Shown here: piece by piece, positions 1 through 8,651 of the stretch
How the letters are laid out: each line of letters starts with the position of its first letter
Position numbering within the stretch: position 1 is the first letter of the stretch
Source of the DNA: Actinomycetes bacterium
Lineage (GTDB): Bacteria; Actinomycetota; Acidimicrobiia; Acidimicrobiales; JABEUL01
Assembly: GCA_021777355.1 (NCBI GenBank)
Contig: JAJYDO010000012.1
Coordinates: 1 to 47,049, forward strand
DNA: 47,049 nucleotides
Direction: 5' to 3'
The notes under the pieces: generated by a model
Seen by the model: the letters and a program-made list of their open reading frames with translations, nothing else
Told to the model about the DNA's origin: nothing
The model's database searches: none
Program-made: the position numbers and the translations under genes

Positions 1-135
1 CCAAAAGGCCTGTTTGGGAGTCCGCGCAATAATGTGTCGAGTTCATCAAGTTCGAGAGGTTCTAGGTCCCCTTCAACTTTTGGAAGCGATTCGCCTACTG
101 GCAATATGACTACCGCTCCGGCGAAGTGGCAATAA
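1..135 (+). CDS. C-terminal end of an unidentified protein (partial)
   Basis: Reading frame 1 is open from the window edge for 44 codons and ends at TAA (133-135). The visible tail is rich in Ser, Gly, Pro and Thr (six serines in a row near codons 13-18) and ends in AKWQ. It looks like a disordered tail. The start and any domain lie outside the window, so no function can be given. It would converge on hipA, 51 bp away. An open frame of this length could arise by chance, so confidence is moderate. Confidence 0.5.
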   Translation, partial: PKGLFGSPRNNVSSSSSSRGSRSPSTFGSDSPTGNMTTAPAKWQ

Positions 136-186
136 GATCTAATAAACGTTACCTAGAAATGGATTGGTTCAGTCTCGCTTATCTCA

Positions 187-1461
187 TCAAGAAACGACTT
201 TTAAGTATCTCTTTGTGCGTTCAGCGATTAGATCCACTAATTTTGTTGGTAGTTCTCGCTTCAAGGAGGCAATTTGAGGTTCACGAGCCGCATCTGCAAA
301 AGCATCCGGAGCAAGCCTGGCAAGTTCAACTACCCGAGCTACAAGTAAATCGGTGTCGACCCCTAGTTCCTTGCTCGCCTTGATCCATGTATTGCGTGAG
401 GCAAAAACCGCGTAGTCGCCGCCAATCTTCATTGCTAGCCTCAGCTTTTTCTCGTGCTTGCCATAAGGAAGGGCAGACGACACATCGTAGAATGGAGCTA
501 GTCTAACTTGGTTACCTGAGAGTAATAGCGAGTAGTTTTTTGCGTGAGCATCGGTTCCGGCAATTATCCAGTTCCAGATCAGGTAGTCTGCGAAGCGCAA
601 GGCCTCTTTGTTCGCATCATAAGTTGACATTACGTTTCGAAAGAGCTTGGTGATGTTAGATGGGCTTGGGCCTCCTTCACTTTGATATTTCTGCAATGGC
701 GAAATGCCAAGAGCCTGACAAAGATCTTCTTGGTGGATTCGAAGAATGTCAGCCCCCTTGAATTGCCGGTCGTAGCGATCGATTACAACTGCAGATTCTG
801 TGTCAAAGTGGGCAATCCTTGTGCGGACGGCGAGTAGAGTAGCTCTTCTTGCAGCATCTAAACATAGGTGCTCGTTTAGATCGTGGTCTTTGAATCCGAT
901 AACCGCTGGTTTAAGGATATGGGTTGTAGGTATAGAACCTGAAGGAACTCCCCATCGCTTGTTTTTGAAAATAAGAGCGGTTTTGGCTTGTGCTCCAGCT
1001 AAAGAAAACTGCCCAGTGAATGTGCTTCCCAACCAAGTCGCGCCGTCTTGTCTAAGTGATCGGAGCCGCTCTTCTACATTGTCATCAGAAAGCCAAGTGA
1101 TCTTTCCAGATCGGCTGAGTACGTCGTCTAATCGGTCGGAGGTGGTGAACTGAACTGCTCCTGCACAGTCAAGCCCGATCGGAGTTGAAAGCAGTGAGAA
1201 AGGAGATGAAGCCGAGACCTGGAACTCACGGGCCCAAGTTGTCAATATCATGTCATTTTCGGGCAATAGGCCCCAAAGCCACGGGACAATAGCTGAGTCT
1301 GGGTGTGATTGGATCTGAATTGGCATCGACAGAGACAAGGGAGTGGCCCCGGGCTGCTTCCTGTATTTATCTGAATAGTCGAATTGCAGCTTTCCACCTT
1401 TTTGGCGTAGTACCTCGCCGGCAATTTGGCCATTGAGAATAACTACCAGTGATTCCGTCAT
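187..1461 (-). CDS. hipA: HipA-family Ser/Thr kinase toxin
   Basis: 424 residues, close to the usual HipA length (about 440). HipA-type kinases phosphorylate a cytoplasmic target (glutamyl-tRNA synthetase in E. coli) and cause growth arrest. Visible motifs are the HipA glycine/alanine loop SLAGAQAKTAL near residue 153, HILKP just after it (the nucleotide-binding lysine region), the catalytic loop GTDAHAKNYS near residue 305, and the metal-binding FYDVSS near residue 323. The N-terminal HipA subdomain (LNGQIAGEVLRQKGG) is present. No key residue is obviously missing, so the toxin looks intact. It overlaps the end of hipB by the 4 bp ATGA, so the two are translationally coupled with the antitoxin first. 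The cellular target is not visible from sequence. Confidence 0.93.
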   Translation of the reverse strand: MTESLVVILNGQIAGEVLRQKGGKLQFDYSDKYRKQPGATPLSLSMPIQIQSHPDSAIVPWLWGLLPENDMILTTWAREFQVSASSPFSLLSTPIGLDCAGAVQFTTSDRLDDVLSRSGKITWLSDDNVEERLRSLRQDGATWLGSTFTGQFSLAGAQAKTALIFKNKRWGVPSGSIPTTHILKPAVIGFKDHDLNEHLCLDAARRATLLAVRTRIAHFDTESAVVIDRYDRQFKGADILRIHQEDLCQALGISPLQKYQSEGGPSPSNITKLFRNVMSTYDANKEALRFADYLIWNWIIAGTDAHAKNYSLLLSGNQVRLAPFYDVSSALPYGKHEKKLRLAMKIGGDYAVFASRNTWIKASKELGVDTDLLVARVVELARLAPDAFADAAREPQIASLKRELPTKLVDLIAERTKRYLKVVS

Positions 1462-1730
1462 TTTTCTCGGTACTCCTGCAATATTGAATCAAGATCTAGT
1501 GCCGAAGAATCTGGCACGTCTTCATATTCAGTGAGTTCAATCCTGAGTCCAAGGGCTTCGATTACCCGAATAACGAGACCAATCTCAGCGGTTGATTTCC
1601 CTGATTCAAATTCGCTTACCCATTCACGAGAGACCGAAGCTGTTCTTGCCAATTCAGCCTGGCTGAGGCTGAGATCAAGTCGGCGGCCACGAATGGTTGC
1701 GGCTAGGTCTCTTATGGTGTTGATTTTCAT
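1458..1730 (-). CDS. hipB: HipB-type XRE-family antitoxin/repressor
   Basis: A 90-residue helix-turn-helix protein. The HTH spans roughly residues 17-60 (SQAELARTASVSREWVSEFE), typical of XRE/Cro-C1 antitoxins that bind their own promoter and hold the cognate HipA inactive. I chose ATG at 1728-1730 because AGGA lies about 8 nt upstream. A longer GTG start at 1743-1745 would add five residues and would place the AGGA inside the gene. The C-terminal tail (DLDSILQEYREK) is the probable HipA contact by analogy. It is the first gene of the pair, with a 4-bp overlap into hipA, and three operator-like repeats lie upstream (1769-1838). Confidence 0.9.
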   Translation of the reverse strand: MKINTIRDLAATIRGRRLDLSLSQAELARTASVSREWVSEFESGKSTAEIGLVIRVIEALGLRIELTEYEDVPDSSALDLDSILQEYREK

Positions 1731-1768
1731 AGGTTTTTCCTGCACATTCGGGTCTCAATTGATAGATG

Positions 1769-1838
1769 TGACCGTACGCTTACAACTGTATCATATGGCC
1801 GTACATACCTATCACTGTTTTGTGGCCGGACGTACATA
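1769..1838. promoter_or_regulatory. Three spaced operator-like repeats upstream of hipBA
   Basis: On the + strand there are three related elements: TGACCGTACGCT (1769), TGGCCGTACATA (1796) and TGGCCGGACGTACATA (1823). Their starts are exactly 27 bp apart. The middle and last copies sit in partly palindromic CATATGG...TACATA contexts. A -10-like TATGAT lies on the minus strand at about 1790-1795, between copies one and two. HipB proteins autoregulate by binding several spaced sites, so these are the likely HipB operators. The assignment is inference; the repeats are seen directly. Confidence 0.6.
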
Positions 1839-1938
1839 TGAGCGAATTGCACATCAAGCCTTGGTTTGTTGGCCGTAAAGAGTGTCGTGTAATCCGACGA
1901 ATCCGGCAACCCCGGCATAGGTATGCATAGGCTACTTT

Positions 1939-4900
1939 TTATCTGTAATCTCTTGACCCGGGAGTTGCTGCGACTAGAAGCTGTTCAACTTTTTCAGCTT
2001 TGAGGGTATGTGCGATTGTGTTTTGCGCGCGCTCTAGGCGACCTGTGATTATCAGCGCATCGCTGTCACTTGCAATATCTCTCCACCTGGCCCACGCCCC
2101 GGGAGAAAATATAACATTTATAAGACCAGTCTCATCCTCTAGATTCATAAAGACGACTCCGCCTGCCGTAGGAGGTTTTTGTCTGTGGGTCACCACGCCA
2201 GCTACTTTGACTCTTGTGCTGCTGGGGCAGGTCCTCAAATCAATAGCCTTAAGTGCTCCTGCGTGAGTTAGTTCATCTCGCAGTTGTGATACTGGGTGAC
2301 CTGACAGGGGTGTCCCTGTGCTGAAAAGATCCAGGGCAATGCTTTCTTGTGTTGTTTCTTCTGGCAGTTTTGGCCTATCTATTCCAATAGATGTGAACAA
2401 GAGATCATTCTTGTGCGATCTTGTTGCATTGCCGATATCCCAGATGGCTAATCTGCGAGCAATTCTTTTGTTGCCTGTATTCACTAGTGAACTTGCTGCA
2501 CCGGCACTTGCCAAGTTTTCCATTGCTTTTTTCTCAAGGCCGCATCTCTTTGCCAAATCTTCGAGATCTATATAGGGCGCATTACATTCTATGACTTTTG
2601 CGGACTTGGCGCTCAAGCCTCGTATGGTTGAAAGCCCTAATCGCACAGCGAAATTACTCTTGGTGCAGGCATCTATCTCATCTAATCCTGGCAGGCTCTC
2701 TAATTTTGCCGTTGCAGATGAAAGATTAACATCAGGTCCCAGGACTACAACGCCATGATGTCTTGCATCTGTCACCAGAGAAGACGGCGACCAAAAACCC
2801 ATTGGCTGAGCGTTTAGAAGTGCTGCCAGCCAACATGCAGGGTAGTGAAATTTCAGCCAAGCCGAGGCATACACAATATAGGCAAAAGAGATTGCATGGC
2901 TTTCAGGAAAACCATAGCCGGAAAATGCAACTATTTGATTTCTAATATGTTCTGCTGCACTCTGGGTTAGGCCATTTGCTTTCATGCCGTCTAAGAGGCG
3001 CTGTTCAAGTTTTGCCATTCGCTCACGGGAGCGCTTTGCCCCCATGGCAGCCCTTAGCTCATCGGCTTGGAGCGGGGAAAATCCGGCAACATCTATCGAA
3101 AGTCTCATGAGTTGCTCTTGGAACAGAGGAATTCCCAGAGTTTTTTCTAATGCAGGTTTGGCAAGCGGATGAGGGTATGTCGGAATTTCTTTCCCCGCTC
3201 TTCTTCTTAGGTATGGGTGGACGGAGCCTCCTTGTATTGGTCCCGGACGGATGAGAGCGACTTCAACTACCAAGTCGGAAAAAGTACGAGGCTTCATCCT
3301 GGGCAGAGTACCCATCTGCGCTCTTGACTCCACTTGGAAAACCCCCACTGAATCGGCCTCACAGAGCATGTCGTAAACTTCATCTTCTTGCTTTAGAGCT
3401 CCTAGATCAATAACTTCTCCGTAGTTGGCTTCAATCAGATCGATAGCCCCATGGATTGCTTCTAACATGCCAAGACCTAAAAGATCAAACTTGACAAGTC
3501 CAGCTGCCCCACAGTCGTCTTTGTCCCACTGCAGAACGCTACGGCCTTCCTTTCTTGCCCATTCAACCGGACAGATGCTTGCCACAGGTTCTCTGGTGAG
3601 GACCATCCCTCCCGGATGTATCCCTAAATGTCTAGGAAGATCTTTGCACTTTAATACAAGATCTCTTATGTCGCCAGGCAGGCTGTTGGAGCCTTCTTTC
3701 CTCAATTTATTGCTCAAGGTGTCGATACTTTCCTCACTGTAACCAAATGCCCTGGCCACATCTCTGAGAGCAGATCTGGTCCTATAGGTAATTACATTGG
3801 CAACTTGCGCGGCATGGTGTCTCCCGTAGCGCTCGTAAACGTATGCAATAACTTCGTCCCTGCGGCCCGACTCTATGTCTATGTCGATATCAGGCGGGCC
3901 TTCCCTTGCTCTTGAGAGAAACCTTTCAAATAAAAGTCCAAGGGATACGGCGTCAACATTTGTGATGCCAAGTACATAGCAAACAGCAGAGTTAGCCGCA
4001 CTGCCGCGACCTTGGCACAAGATCTTTTCTCTTTTACAAAATGTGACTATGTCTAGGACGACAAGGAAATATCCTTCAAAACCAAGTGAGGTAATAACTT
4101 CTAGTTCATGGTCAATCTGATTAAAAGCACCTGGGACCTTCTCGTTGTTCCTCTCCCCATACCGAAGGGTTGCTGCTTTGTAGGTAAGTTCCTTTAGCCA
4201 ACTGGCTTCGTTGTATCCGGCTGGGACTTCAAATGCCGGCAGCTGCGGTGCAACCAGGGAGAGATCAAATGCACACAGATCTCCTAAGAGAGCTGCATTT
4301 TCAATTGCGCCAGGCCACTGTGCAAACCTTCTTGACATTTCGCCGTGGCTTCTCAGGTGAGCCCCGCCATTTACAGGCAGCCAAGGATCTATTTCATTTA
4401 GCGATTTTCTGGAACGGATAGCAGAAAGTGTTGCACTCATGCGCCTTCCAAGCGGGGTGGCATAGTGAACGTTTCCAGTAGCGATATGTAGGATGTTGTT
4501 TCTCACTGCAGCTTGTGCCAGCACGTCATTCCTGGCTGTGTCCAATGGATCTCCATGGTCCCAGAGTTCAACAGCTAAATTATCTGCCCCAAATAGATCG
4601 ATTAATTTTAAAAGTCTTCGCTCTGCTGCACCTGGTCCCCTCTCAGCTAATGCCGCAGCCAATGGACCCTTTCTACAGGCAGTCAGTATCATCCAGTCGC
4701 CGTTGGTAGATTCAGCCAATGTTTCTAGCGTGAATACCGGATCTGCTTTAGATCCCTTTAGCTGTCCATCTGTGATTGCCAACGACAATTTTTTGTATCC
4801 TTCTGGATTTTTAGCCAGTATTACTAGATGTTCTCCTAGCGGATCGTTTTGCCCGGGGCGTGGATTTGGAGATGTGTCAGAGTCGCTTTCCCGCAAAGTT

Positions 4901-5112
4901 AACTCAGCGCCAAAAACAGTTTTCATGCCATAATCTTTTGCAGCTTGAGAAAAACGAACTACACCATAGAGCCCGTTGTGATCAGTTAAGGCAATCCCCC
5001 CAAGGCAAAGTCTAGAAGCTTCTTCTATAAGCTCTTCAGGCTGTGACGCTCCGTCAAGGAAGCTAAAAGCTGAGTGGCAGTGCAGTTCAACATATTTGAG
5101 TTGCTGATTCAT
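1939..5112 (-). CDS. dnaE2: Error-prone DNA polymerase III alpha subunit (ImuC/DnaE2)
   Basis: 1057 residues, the size of DnaE2/ImuC rather than replicative DnaE (about 1170). It starts with a PHP domain (VELHCHSAFSFLDGA, then ALTDHNGLYG), followed by the palm with the catalytic carboxylates PPDIDIDIESGRRDEV near residue 400, the fingers, the helix-hairpin-helix region and an OB fold near the C-terminus (VKVAGVVTHRQKPPTAGGVVFMNLED). It ends in SRDYR, like the conserved SRDF/H tail of ImuC proteins. The enzyme carries out mutagenic translesion synthesis together with ImuB, which links it to the beta clamp. It lies 29 bp after imuB in the same direction and is probably co-transcribed from the SOS promoter at 7280-7308. 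Confidence 0.95.
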   Translation of the reverse strand: MNQQLKYVELHCHSAFSFLDGASQPEELIEEASRLCLGGIALTDHNGLYGVVRFSQAAKDYGMKTVFGAELTLRESDSDTSPNPRPGQNDPLGEHLVILAKNPEGYKKLSLAITDGQLKGSKADPVFTLETLAESTNGDWMILTACRKGPLAAALAERGPGAAERRLLKLIDLFGADNLAVELWDHGDPLDTARNDVLAQAAVRNNILHIATGNVHYATPLGRRMSATLSAIRSRKSLNEIDPWLPVNGGAHLRSHGEMSRRFAQWPGAIENAALLGDLCAFDLSLVAPQLPAFEVPAGYNEASWLKELTYKAATLRYGERNNEKVPGAFNQIDHELEVITSLGFEGYFLVVLDIVTFCKREKILCQGRGSAANSAVCYVLGITNVDAVSLGLLFERFLSRAREGPPDIDIDIESGRRDEVIAYVYERYGRHHAAQVANVITYRTRSALRDVARAFGYSEESIDTLSNKLRKEGSNSLPGDIRDLVLKCKDLPRHLGIHPGGMVLTREPVASICPVEWARKEGRSVLQWDKDDCGAAGLVKFDLLGLGMLEAIHGAIDLIEANYGEVIDLGALKQEDEVYDMLCEADSVGVFQVESRAQMGTLPRMKPRTFSDLVVEVALIRPGPIQGGSVHPYLRRRAGKEIPTYPHPLAKPALEKTLGIPLFQEQLMRLSIDVAGFSPLQADELRAAMGAKRSRERMAKLEQRLLDGMKANGLTQSAAEHIRNQIVAFSGYGFPESHAISFAYIVYASAWLKFHYPACWLAALLNAQPMGFWSPSSLVTDARHHGVVVLGPDVNLSSATAKLESLPGLDEIDACTKSNFAVRLGLSTIRGLSAKSAKVIECNAPYIDLEDLAKRCGLEKKAMENLASAGAASSLVNTGNKRIARRLAIWDIGNATRSHKNDLLFTSIGIDRPKLPEETTQESIALDLFSTGTPLSGHPVSQLRDELTHAGALKAIDLRTCPSSTRVKVAGVVTHRQKPPTAGGVVFMNLEDETGLINVIFSPGAWARWRDIASDSDALIITGRLERAQNTIAHTLKAEKVEQLLVAATPGSRDYR

Positions 5113-5141
5113 CGCAAGTTACATGATCCAATAAGGTATGT

Positions 5142-6527
5142 TTAGTCAAACAAACCCTCTACCTTCCATGCCCCGCTATTAAGCGAAACAAGCCAGGCAG
5201 TACTATCATTTGTTAAAATTTGTGCAAACACTCTCCGATGCATTTTGCTCTTTTCCCACCAGTGTTCTTCATTAGGCCAAGGACCACTCCAAGCAACTAC
5301 CCGTTTTTTGCTTCTGGCAAATAATGTAAAAGGTTCGCCGCTAGGCACGGCTCTCCCGCTTACTCTTATATTTTGGCCCATCTCGTCTTCGAGATCTATG
5401 GGGAAGGGCTCTTTATAGATTAAAGCCGGGAGAGGTGTTGGGAGTTTCCCCGGCCAGGGCAGATCTGCAGTTGCATCCTTAAATAGGCGGTGAGTATGAG
5501 CGCTTTTGGAATTTCGATAGATTGGCCTTTTGGACCAAGGGACTAATTTGATCATCTCAGATGGATGGCGGGCACCAACTTGGATAGCCACACTGACGCT
5601 GTCTGCACCCAAGAGTGCTTCCACCCTTGCAACGGTGCGCTCGATCTCTTCTAAGTCATTGCTAAAACCATTCACTAAAGTATCCTGAAACATTCCTTCA
5701 GGAACTAAAGTCAAAGCATCTATTTCGAGCTTTGTCACACCTGTTGAGGGTTGCCAACTATCTAATTGCCACCTGACTCGGTCAACAATTCCCGGAACTT
5801 GGAGAGGCAGTTGTGCATGCCAAGTACGCGCACATTCATCTTCATTTTCAGACTGAAGCCTTATGTAAATTCCGACAACTGTTAAGCCCTGTGATGTTTT
5901 GGCTGTAATTAGTTCATCGGCCAGTCTCTTGGCTGCAAAAGATACTTCATCAACTCTGTCACTTGCCGGTTCAAAATCTACTGACAGCGTTGTAATAGGT
6001 TGAATGGCTCCAACCGGCGCGCCAGGGCCTAGACCACGAGCAAGCCGGTGGCACCATGCGCCGATTTCCCCCATGCGCTCTAATACTGCATTTAATTCAA
6101 GTTCTCCAAAGTCTCCAATTGTTTTTAAACCCAGCTTTAACAACACTTCAGAGGTATCAAGATCGGGAAGCAGCCCTATGGGTAGTGGAGATAAAAACTC
6201 AGAATCTTTTCCAATCGGCACGGTTAAATTACTTTTTGCGGCTATGGAAGCTGCAAAAAGAGTATCTGCAATACCGATTGCAAGCGGGCGATTCAAGAAT
6301 GTTGATACTCTTGCTTGAATTTCACCCCTTAGAGAGTCCTCACCGCCAAAGTAACGAGCAGGACCCTTGGCTCCAAATGCCAACTTACCCGGGAACAAAA
6401 GCGATACTTCTGGTGAAATCTCCCTCAGAGCATTTACAACCGGTTCAAAGCCCAAAGCATCATCTACCGGCCAGCCAGGAGAGCGAACTACAACGGTTCT
6501 CCTTCCAAAGCCTTGAGCCGTCATCAC
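5142..6527 (-). CDS. imuB: ImuB, catalytically inactive Y-family polymerase-like mutasome hub
   Basis: 461 residues. The N-terminus (RTVVVRSPGWPVDDALGFEP) matches the opening strand of Y-family polymerases but lacks the DinB metal-binding Asp, and the second catalytic position reads AKGPARYFGGED rather than an SxDE motif. This is the hallmark of ImuB, a non-catalytic adaptor that binds the beta clamp, ImuC and ImuA. An HhH-like segment (LGLKTIGDFGEL) is near residue 130. The C-terminus (LVSLNSGAWKVEGLFD) resembles the conserved ImuB tail. The ATG start overlaps the imuA stop by ATGA (6524-6527), showing translational coupling. A clamp-binding motif was not assigned with confidence. Confidence 0.92.
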   Translation of the reverse strand: MMTAQGFGRRTVVVRSPGWPVDDALGFEPVVNALREISPEVSLLFPGKLAFGAKGPARYFGGEDSLRGEIQARVSTFLNRPLAIGIADTLFAASIAAKSNLTVPIGKDSEFLSPLPIGLLPDLDTSEVLLKLGLKTIGDFGELELNAVLERMGEIGAWCHRLARGLGPGAPVGAIQPITTLSVDFEPASDRVDEVSFAAKRLADELITAKTSQGLTVVGIYIRLQSENEDECARTWHAQLPLQVPGIVDRVRWQLDSWQPSTGVTKLEIDALTLVPEGMFQDTLVNGFSNDLEEIERTVARVEALLGADSVSVAIQVGARHPSEMIKLVPWSKRPIYRNSKSAHTHRLFKDATADLPWPGKLPTPLPALIYKEPFPIDLEDEMGQNIRVSGRAVPSGEPFTLFARSKKRVVAWSGPWPNEEHWWEKSKMHRRVFAQILTNDSTAWLVSLNSGAWKVEGLFD

Positions 6528-7273
6528 GCCCCCTTAGGCAGTGGCGGAAGCATGTCTGTCACCTGAGCGCCTTCATTGATTTGGCGAATCTGCCCATCAG
6601 AGTCAGGGAGCCACCATTCCTTGTGTATGTTTCCGTGAAATCTTCGTCCACCCACTTCTATAGCGCAGGAGCGCCTAACAAGTCTTCTTTGCAAAGTATC
6701 GTATCTTGTTTGGCTTAAATCATTGCCAGTCAGCCCTTCCCACCTACTCTTAGTTATTGCTATTGAATAATCAGCCGAAAAGGAATCAAAAGAAGCTGTC
6801 CTCTTAGCTTTTGGCAGATTTACAGCTATTAGGAGGGACTTATATTTTCTGGTGCGAGCAGCGAGGATTCTTGAATTTCTTGTTTGTTTGAGAAGATCTG
6901 CATTTATGAATACGGCATCAAATCCAGATAGAAGCGAAGCGATTACCTGAGGTGCATTTCCATTCCGGTCTAGATCTTGGACAATTGCGAGCCTGTTGAA
7001 TAAGACGCCAATGTCTTTGGCACTAGCCAGAGAAAAATCATTTAGTCCCGCTACTGCGCACCATGCGCCGTTACTCTGCAGCGCTGCCATTAAACCAAAT
7101 GAAAGAGTTGTCACGCCCGGAGAGAGACATGGAATTGCGGAAGTAATAGAGATAGTGCTCGAATAAGGTATCCCTCCGGGGAAAAGTTCGTCATAGGGAG
7201 TGGAAAGAGGGATACCAGGAGGTGAAAGTACTGCACTTTTAACTTGAGAGGGATCTGGCAAGAGGAAAACCAC
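6524..7273 (-). CDS. imuA: ImuA-type RecA-like mutasome accessory protein
   Basis: First gene of the imuA-imuB-dnaE2 cassette. About 249 residues from the proposed GTG at 7271-7273. It has RecA/ImuA-like features: the opening PPGIPLSTPYDELFPGGIPYSSTISITS corresponds to the segment before and around the degenerate Walker A, and VFINADL and KSLLIAVNLP are core strands. The actinobacterial ImuA' role is to bind ImuB and activate mutagenic synthesis. The frame stays open up to 7411, but that longer version would read through a -35 box, an SOS palindrome and a perfect -10 box, so it cannot be the SOS-induced product. GTG 7273 lies exactly at the predicted transcription start, 6 nt after TATAAT, so the mRNA is probably leaderless. 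A TTG four codons further in is an alternative. Confidence 0.82.
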   Translation of the reverse strand: MVFLLPDPSQVKSAVLSPPGIPLSTPYDELFPGGIPYSSTISITSAIPCLSPGVTTLSFGLMAALQSNGAWCAVAGLNDFSLASAKDIGVLFNRLAIVQDLDRNGNAPQVIASLLSGFDAVFINADLLKQTRNSRILAARTRKYKSLLIAVNLPKAKRTASFDSFSADYSIAITKSRWEGLTGNDLSQTRYDTLQRRLVRRSCAIEVGGRRFHGNIHKEWWLPDSDGQIRQINEGAQVTDMLPPLPKGA

Positions 7274-7279
7274 AACGTA

Positions 7280-7308
7280 ATTATAGCGAACATATGTTCG
7301 CTTGTCTA
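7280..7308 (-). promoter_or_regulatory. SOS-regulated promoter of the mutasome (LexA box between -35 and -10)
   Basis: Read on the minus strand: -35 TAGACA (7303-7308), a 17-bp spacer, and -10 TATAAT (7280-7285). The spacer consists almost entirely of the perfect 18-bp palindrome AGCGAACATATGTTCGCT (7285-7302), which contains the actinobacterial LexA core CGAAC-N4-GTTCG. LexA bound here would block RNA polymerase directly. Six nucleotides after the -10 comes GTG (7273). The sequence match is direct; LexA control is inferred from the known consensus. Confidence 0.92.
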
Positions 7309-7452
7309 CCGGATTGTTTGTCCCTGCGATCGTCTCAGACAAAGGAGTGATTAAGTTATAAATCCCCTGCATGCATACGAGGCTTGGCCGCTTATAGGGG
7401 TAAAATGCCAAAAGAATGCATCTTTAGGCATTTTTAACTAAGGTATTTCGGT

Positions 7453-8628
7453 ATGCAATCCAGGTCAAGAAGATGGACATTCGTAACGATCTACGGGCTG
7501 GTTTGCGCGTCCAACCAGATGCTCTGGCTCACCTTTGCCCCAATGACAACGACAGCTGCCAACCATTACCATGTCAGTGTCTCAGACATCGGCTGGCTCT
7601 CGGAAATTTTTCCGCTCGCCTACTTCCTCCTTGCCATCCCATTTGGCCACGCCCTGGACAAAAACTTTAAAGTTTCACTATCTGGAGGTGCCGCACTTAA
7701 CGCAATTGGGGCAATAGTCAGAACATTATCTGGATCATTCGCAATAATACTTGTAGGTCAAATACTCATTGCGATATCCCAACCTCTGCTCTTAAATGCC
7801 ATTACCCGCGTAGCAGGAGAGTATCTAGATGAAAAGGATCGGCCTAACGGTCTCGCTCTAGGGTCAGCTTCGCTATTTCTGGGGATGCTTTTTTCATTGA
7901 TATTGGGGTCCGCATTTAGCATTGCAGACATAGCTAACTTGATTCGAGGCGAAGCTTTGGTAGCTACTGTTCTTGTAGTCGCACTGGTGTTTGCCGTAAA
8001 ATATATTGATCCACTTGTAGAACAGTTGCCAGCAGAAGATGGTTCCGGGGCGAGAAGACTACTTCAAAGCGGTCCATTTTTAGCCCTGCTTGGATTAGCT
8101 GCCATTGGGTTTGGAGCATTCATAGCAATCACTACCTGGCTGCAGTCCATTCTCGCCGACAGGGGAGTAAGTGCCAACAGCGCAGGTCTGTTACTTGTCG
8201 TTATGGTTGTCTCCGGAACAGTTGGTGCAGGCATAATCCCAAGCATTGTAACGAAGAGAAAACTGGAGCGAATCCAGTTATATATCACAACTACTGTCAC
8301 AACTGCTCTTTGCATAACTGTGGCTTTTGTCTCGAACTATGTGGCGACAATGGCAGCCATGGCTATTGGCGGTTTTCTGCTAATTGGCGCATTACCTACA
8401 TTGCTTGATATAGCGGATCGAACTAGCAGCGGATCATCGGGTATTGCAAGCGGGCTCGTTTGGCTGGCCGGAAATGGCGGGGGGCTCGTAATAGCCTTAA
8501 TTGTCCAGCAGCTTGTTAAATCGCCATTGGAATCGTTTTTGTTTTTGGCGGCTATGACATTTGCTGCAGCATTTTTGGTGCCGGTTCTTCCAATAAAGAG
8601 ATTTAGTTCGGAAGCTGTCTCCCTGTGA
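7453..8628 (+). CDS. MFS transporter, 12 transmembrane segments
   Basis: 391 residues, very hydrophobic, with about 12 membrane helices in two halves separated by a polar stretch near residues 180-205 (DPLVEQLPAEDGSGARR). The first half has NQMLWLTFAP, then VSDIGWLSEIFPLAYFLLAIPFGHALDK. This order (a helix-1 aromatic motif, then WLS...P.G..LD) resembles the FLVCR-like subgroup of major facilitator permeases. The substrate cannot be told, and heme- or choline-type cargo would be a guess. The gene diverges from the imuA promoter. The start is ATG at 7453, with a weak TAAGG about 9 nt upstream. No other gene shares its direction nearby, so it is probably monocistronic. Confidence 0.85.
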   Translation: MQSRSRRWTFVTIYGLVCASNQMLWLTFAPMTTTAANHYHVSVSDIGWLSEIFPLAYFLLAIPFGHALDKNFKVSLSGGAALNAIGAIVRTLSGSFAIILVGQILIAISQPLLLNAITRVAGEYLDEKDRPNGLALGSASLFLGMLFSLILGSAFSIADIANLIRGEALVATVLVVALVFAVKYIDPLVEQLPAEDGSGARRLLQSGPFLALLGLAAIGFGAFIAITTWLQSILADRGVSANSAGLLLVVMVVSGTVGAGIIPSIVTKRKLERIQLYITTTVTTALCITVAFVSNYVATMAAMAIGGFLLIGALPTLLDIADRTSSGSSGIASGLVWLAGNGGGLVIALIVQQLVKSPLESFLFLAAMTFAAAFLVPVLPIKRFSSEAVSL

Positions 8629-8629
8629 G

Positions 8630-8651
8630 ACTACCAAGTGTTCTAGGTAGT
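8630..8651 (+). terminator. Hairpin just after the MFS gene, possible terminator
   Basis: ACTACCAAG-TGTT-CTAGGTAGT forms a 9-bp stem with one A/A mismatch and a 4-nt loop, 1 nt after the stop codon. There is no clear T-run after it, so intrinsic termination is uncertain. Confidence 0.3.

Noticed and set aside
126-383. An 85-codon + strand frame over the end of hipA
   Set aside because: It lies antisense to a clear HipA coding sequence and has no family features; it also begins inside the end of the partial gene at 1-135.
1727-1918. A 63-codon minus frame upstream of hipB
   Set aside because: It spans the operator repeats, and its repeated YVRP residues simply reflect the DNA repeats. It overlaps the hipB start in another frame.
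6056-6718. A 220-codon + strand frame antisense to imuB and imuA
   Set aside because: Long, but it lies opposite conserved ImuB/ImuA sequence and its translation has no recognisable domain; it is a shadow frame.
7274-7411. N-terminal extension of ImuA
   Set aside because: The stretch contains the SOS promoter (-35, LexA box, -10), so it cannot be in the SOS-induced mRNA.
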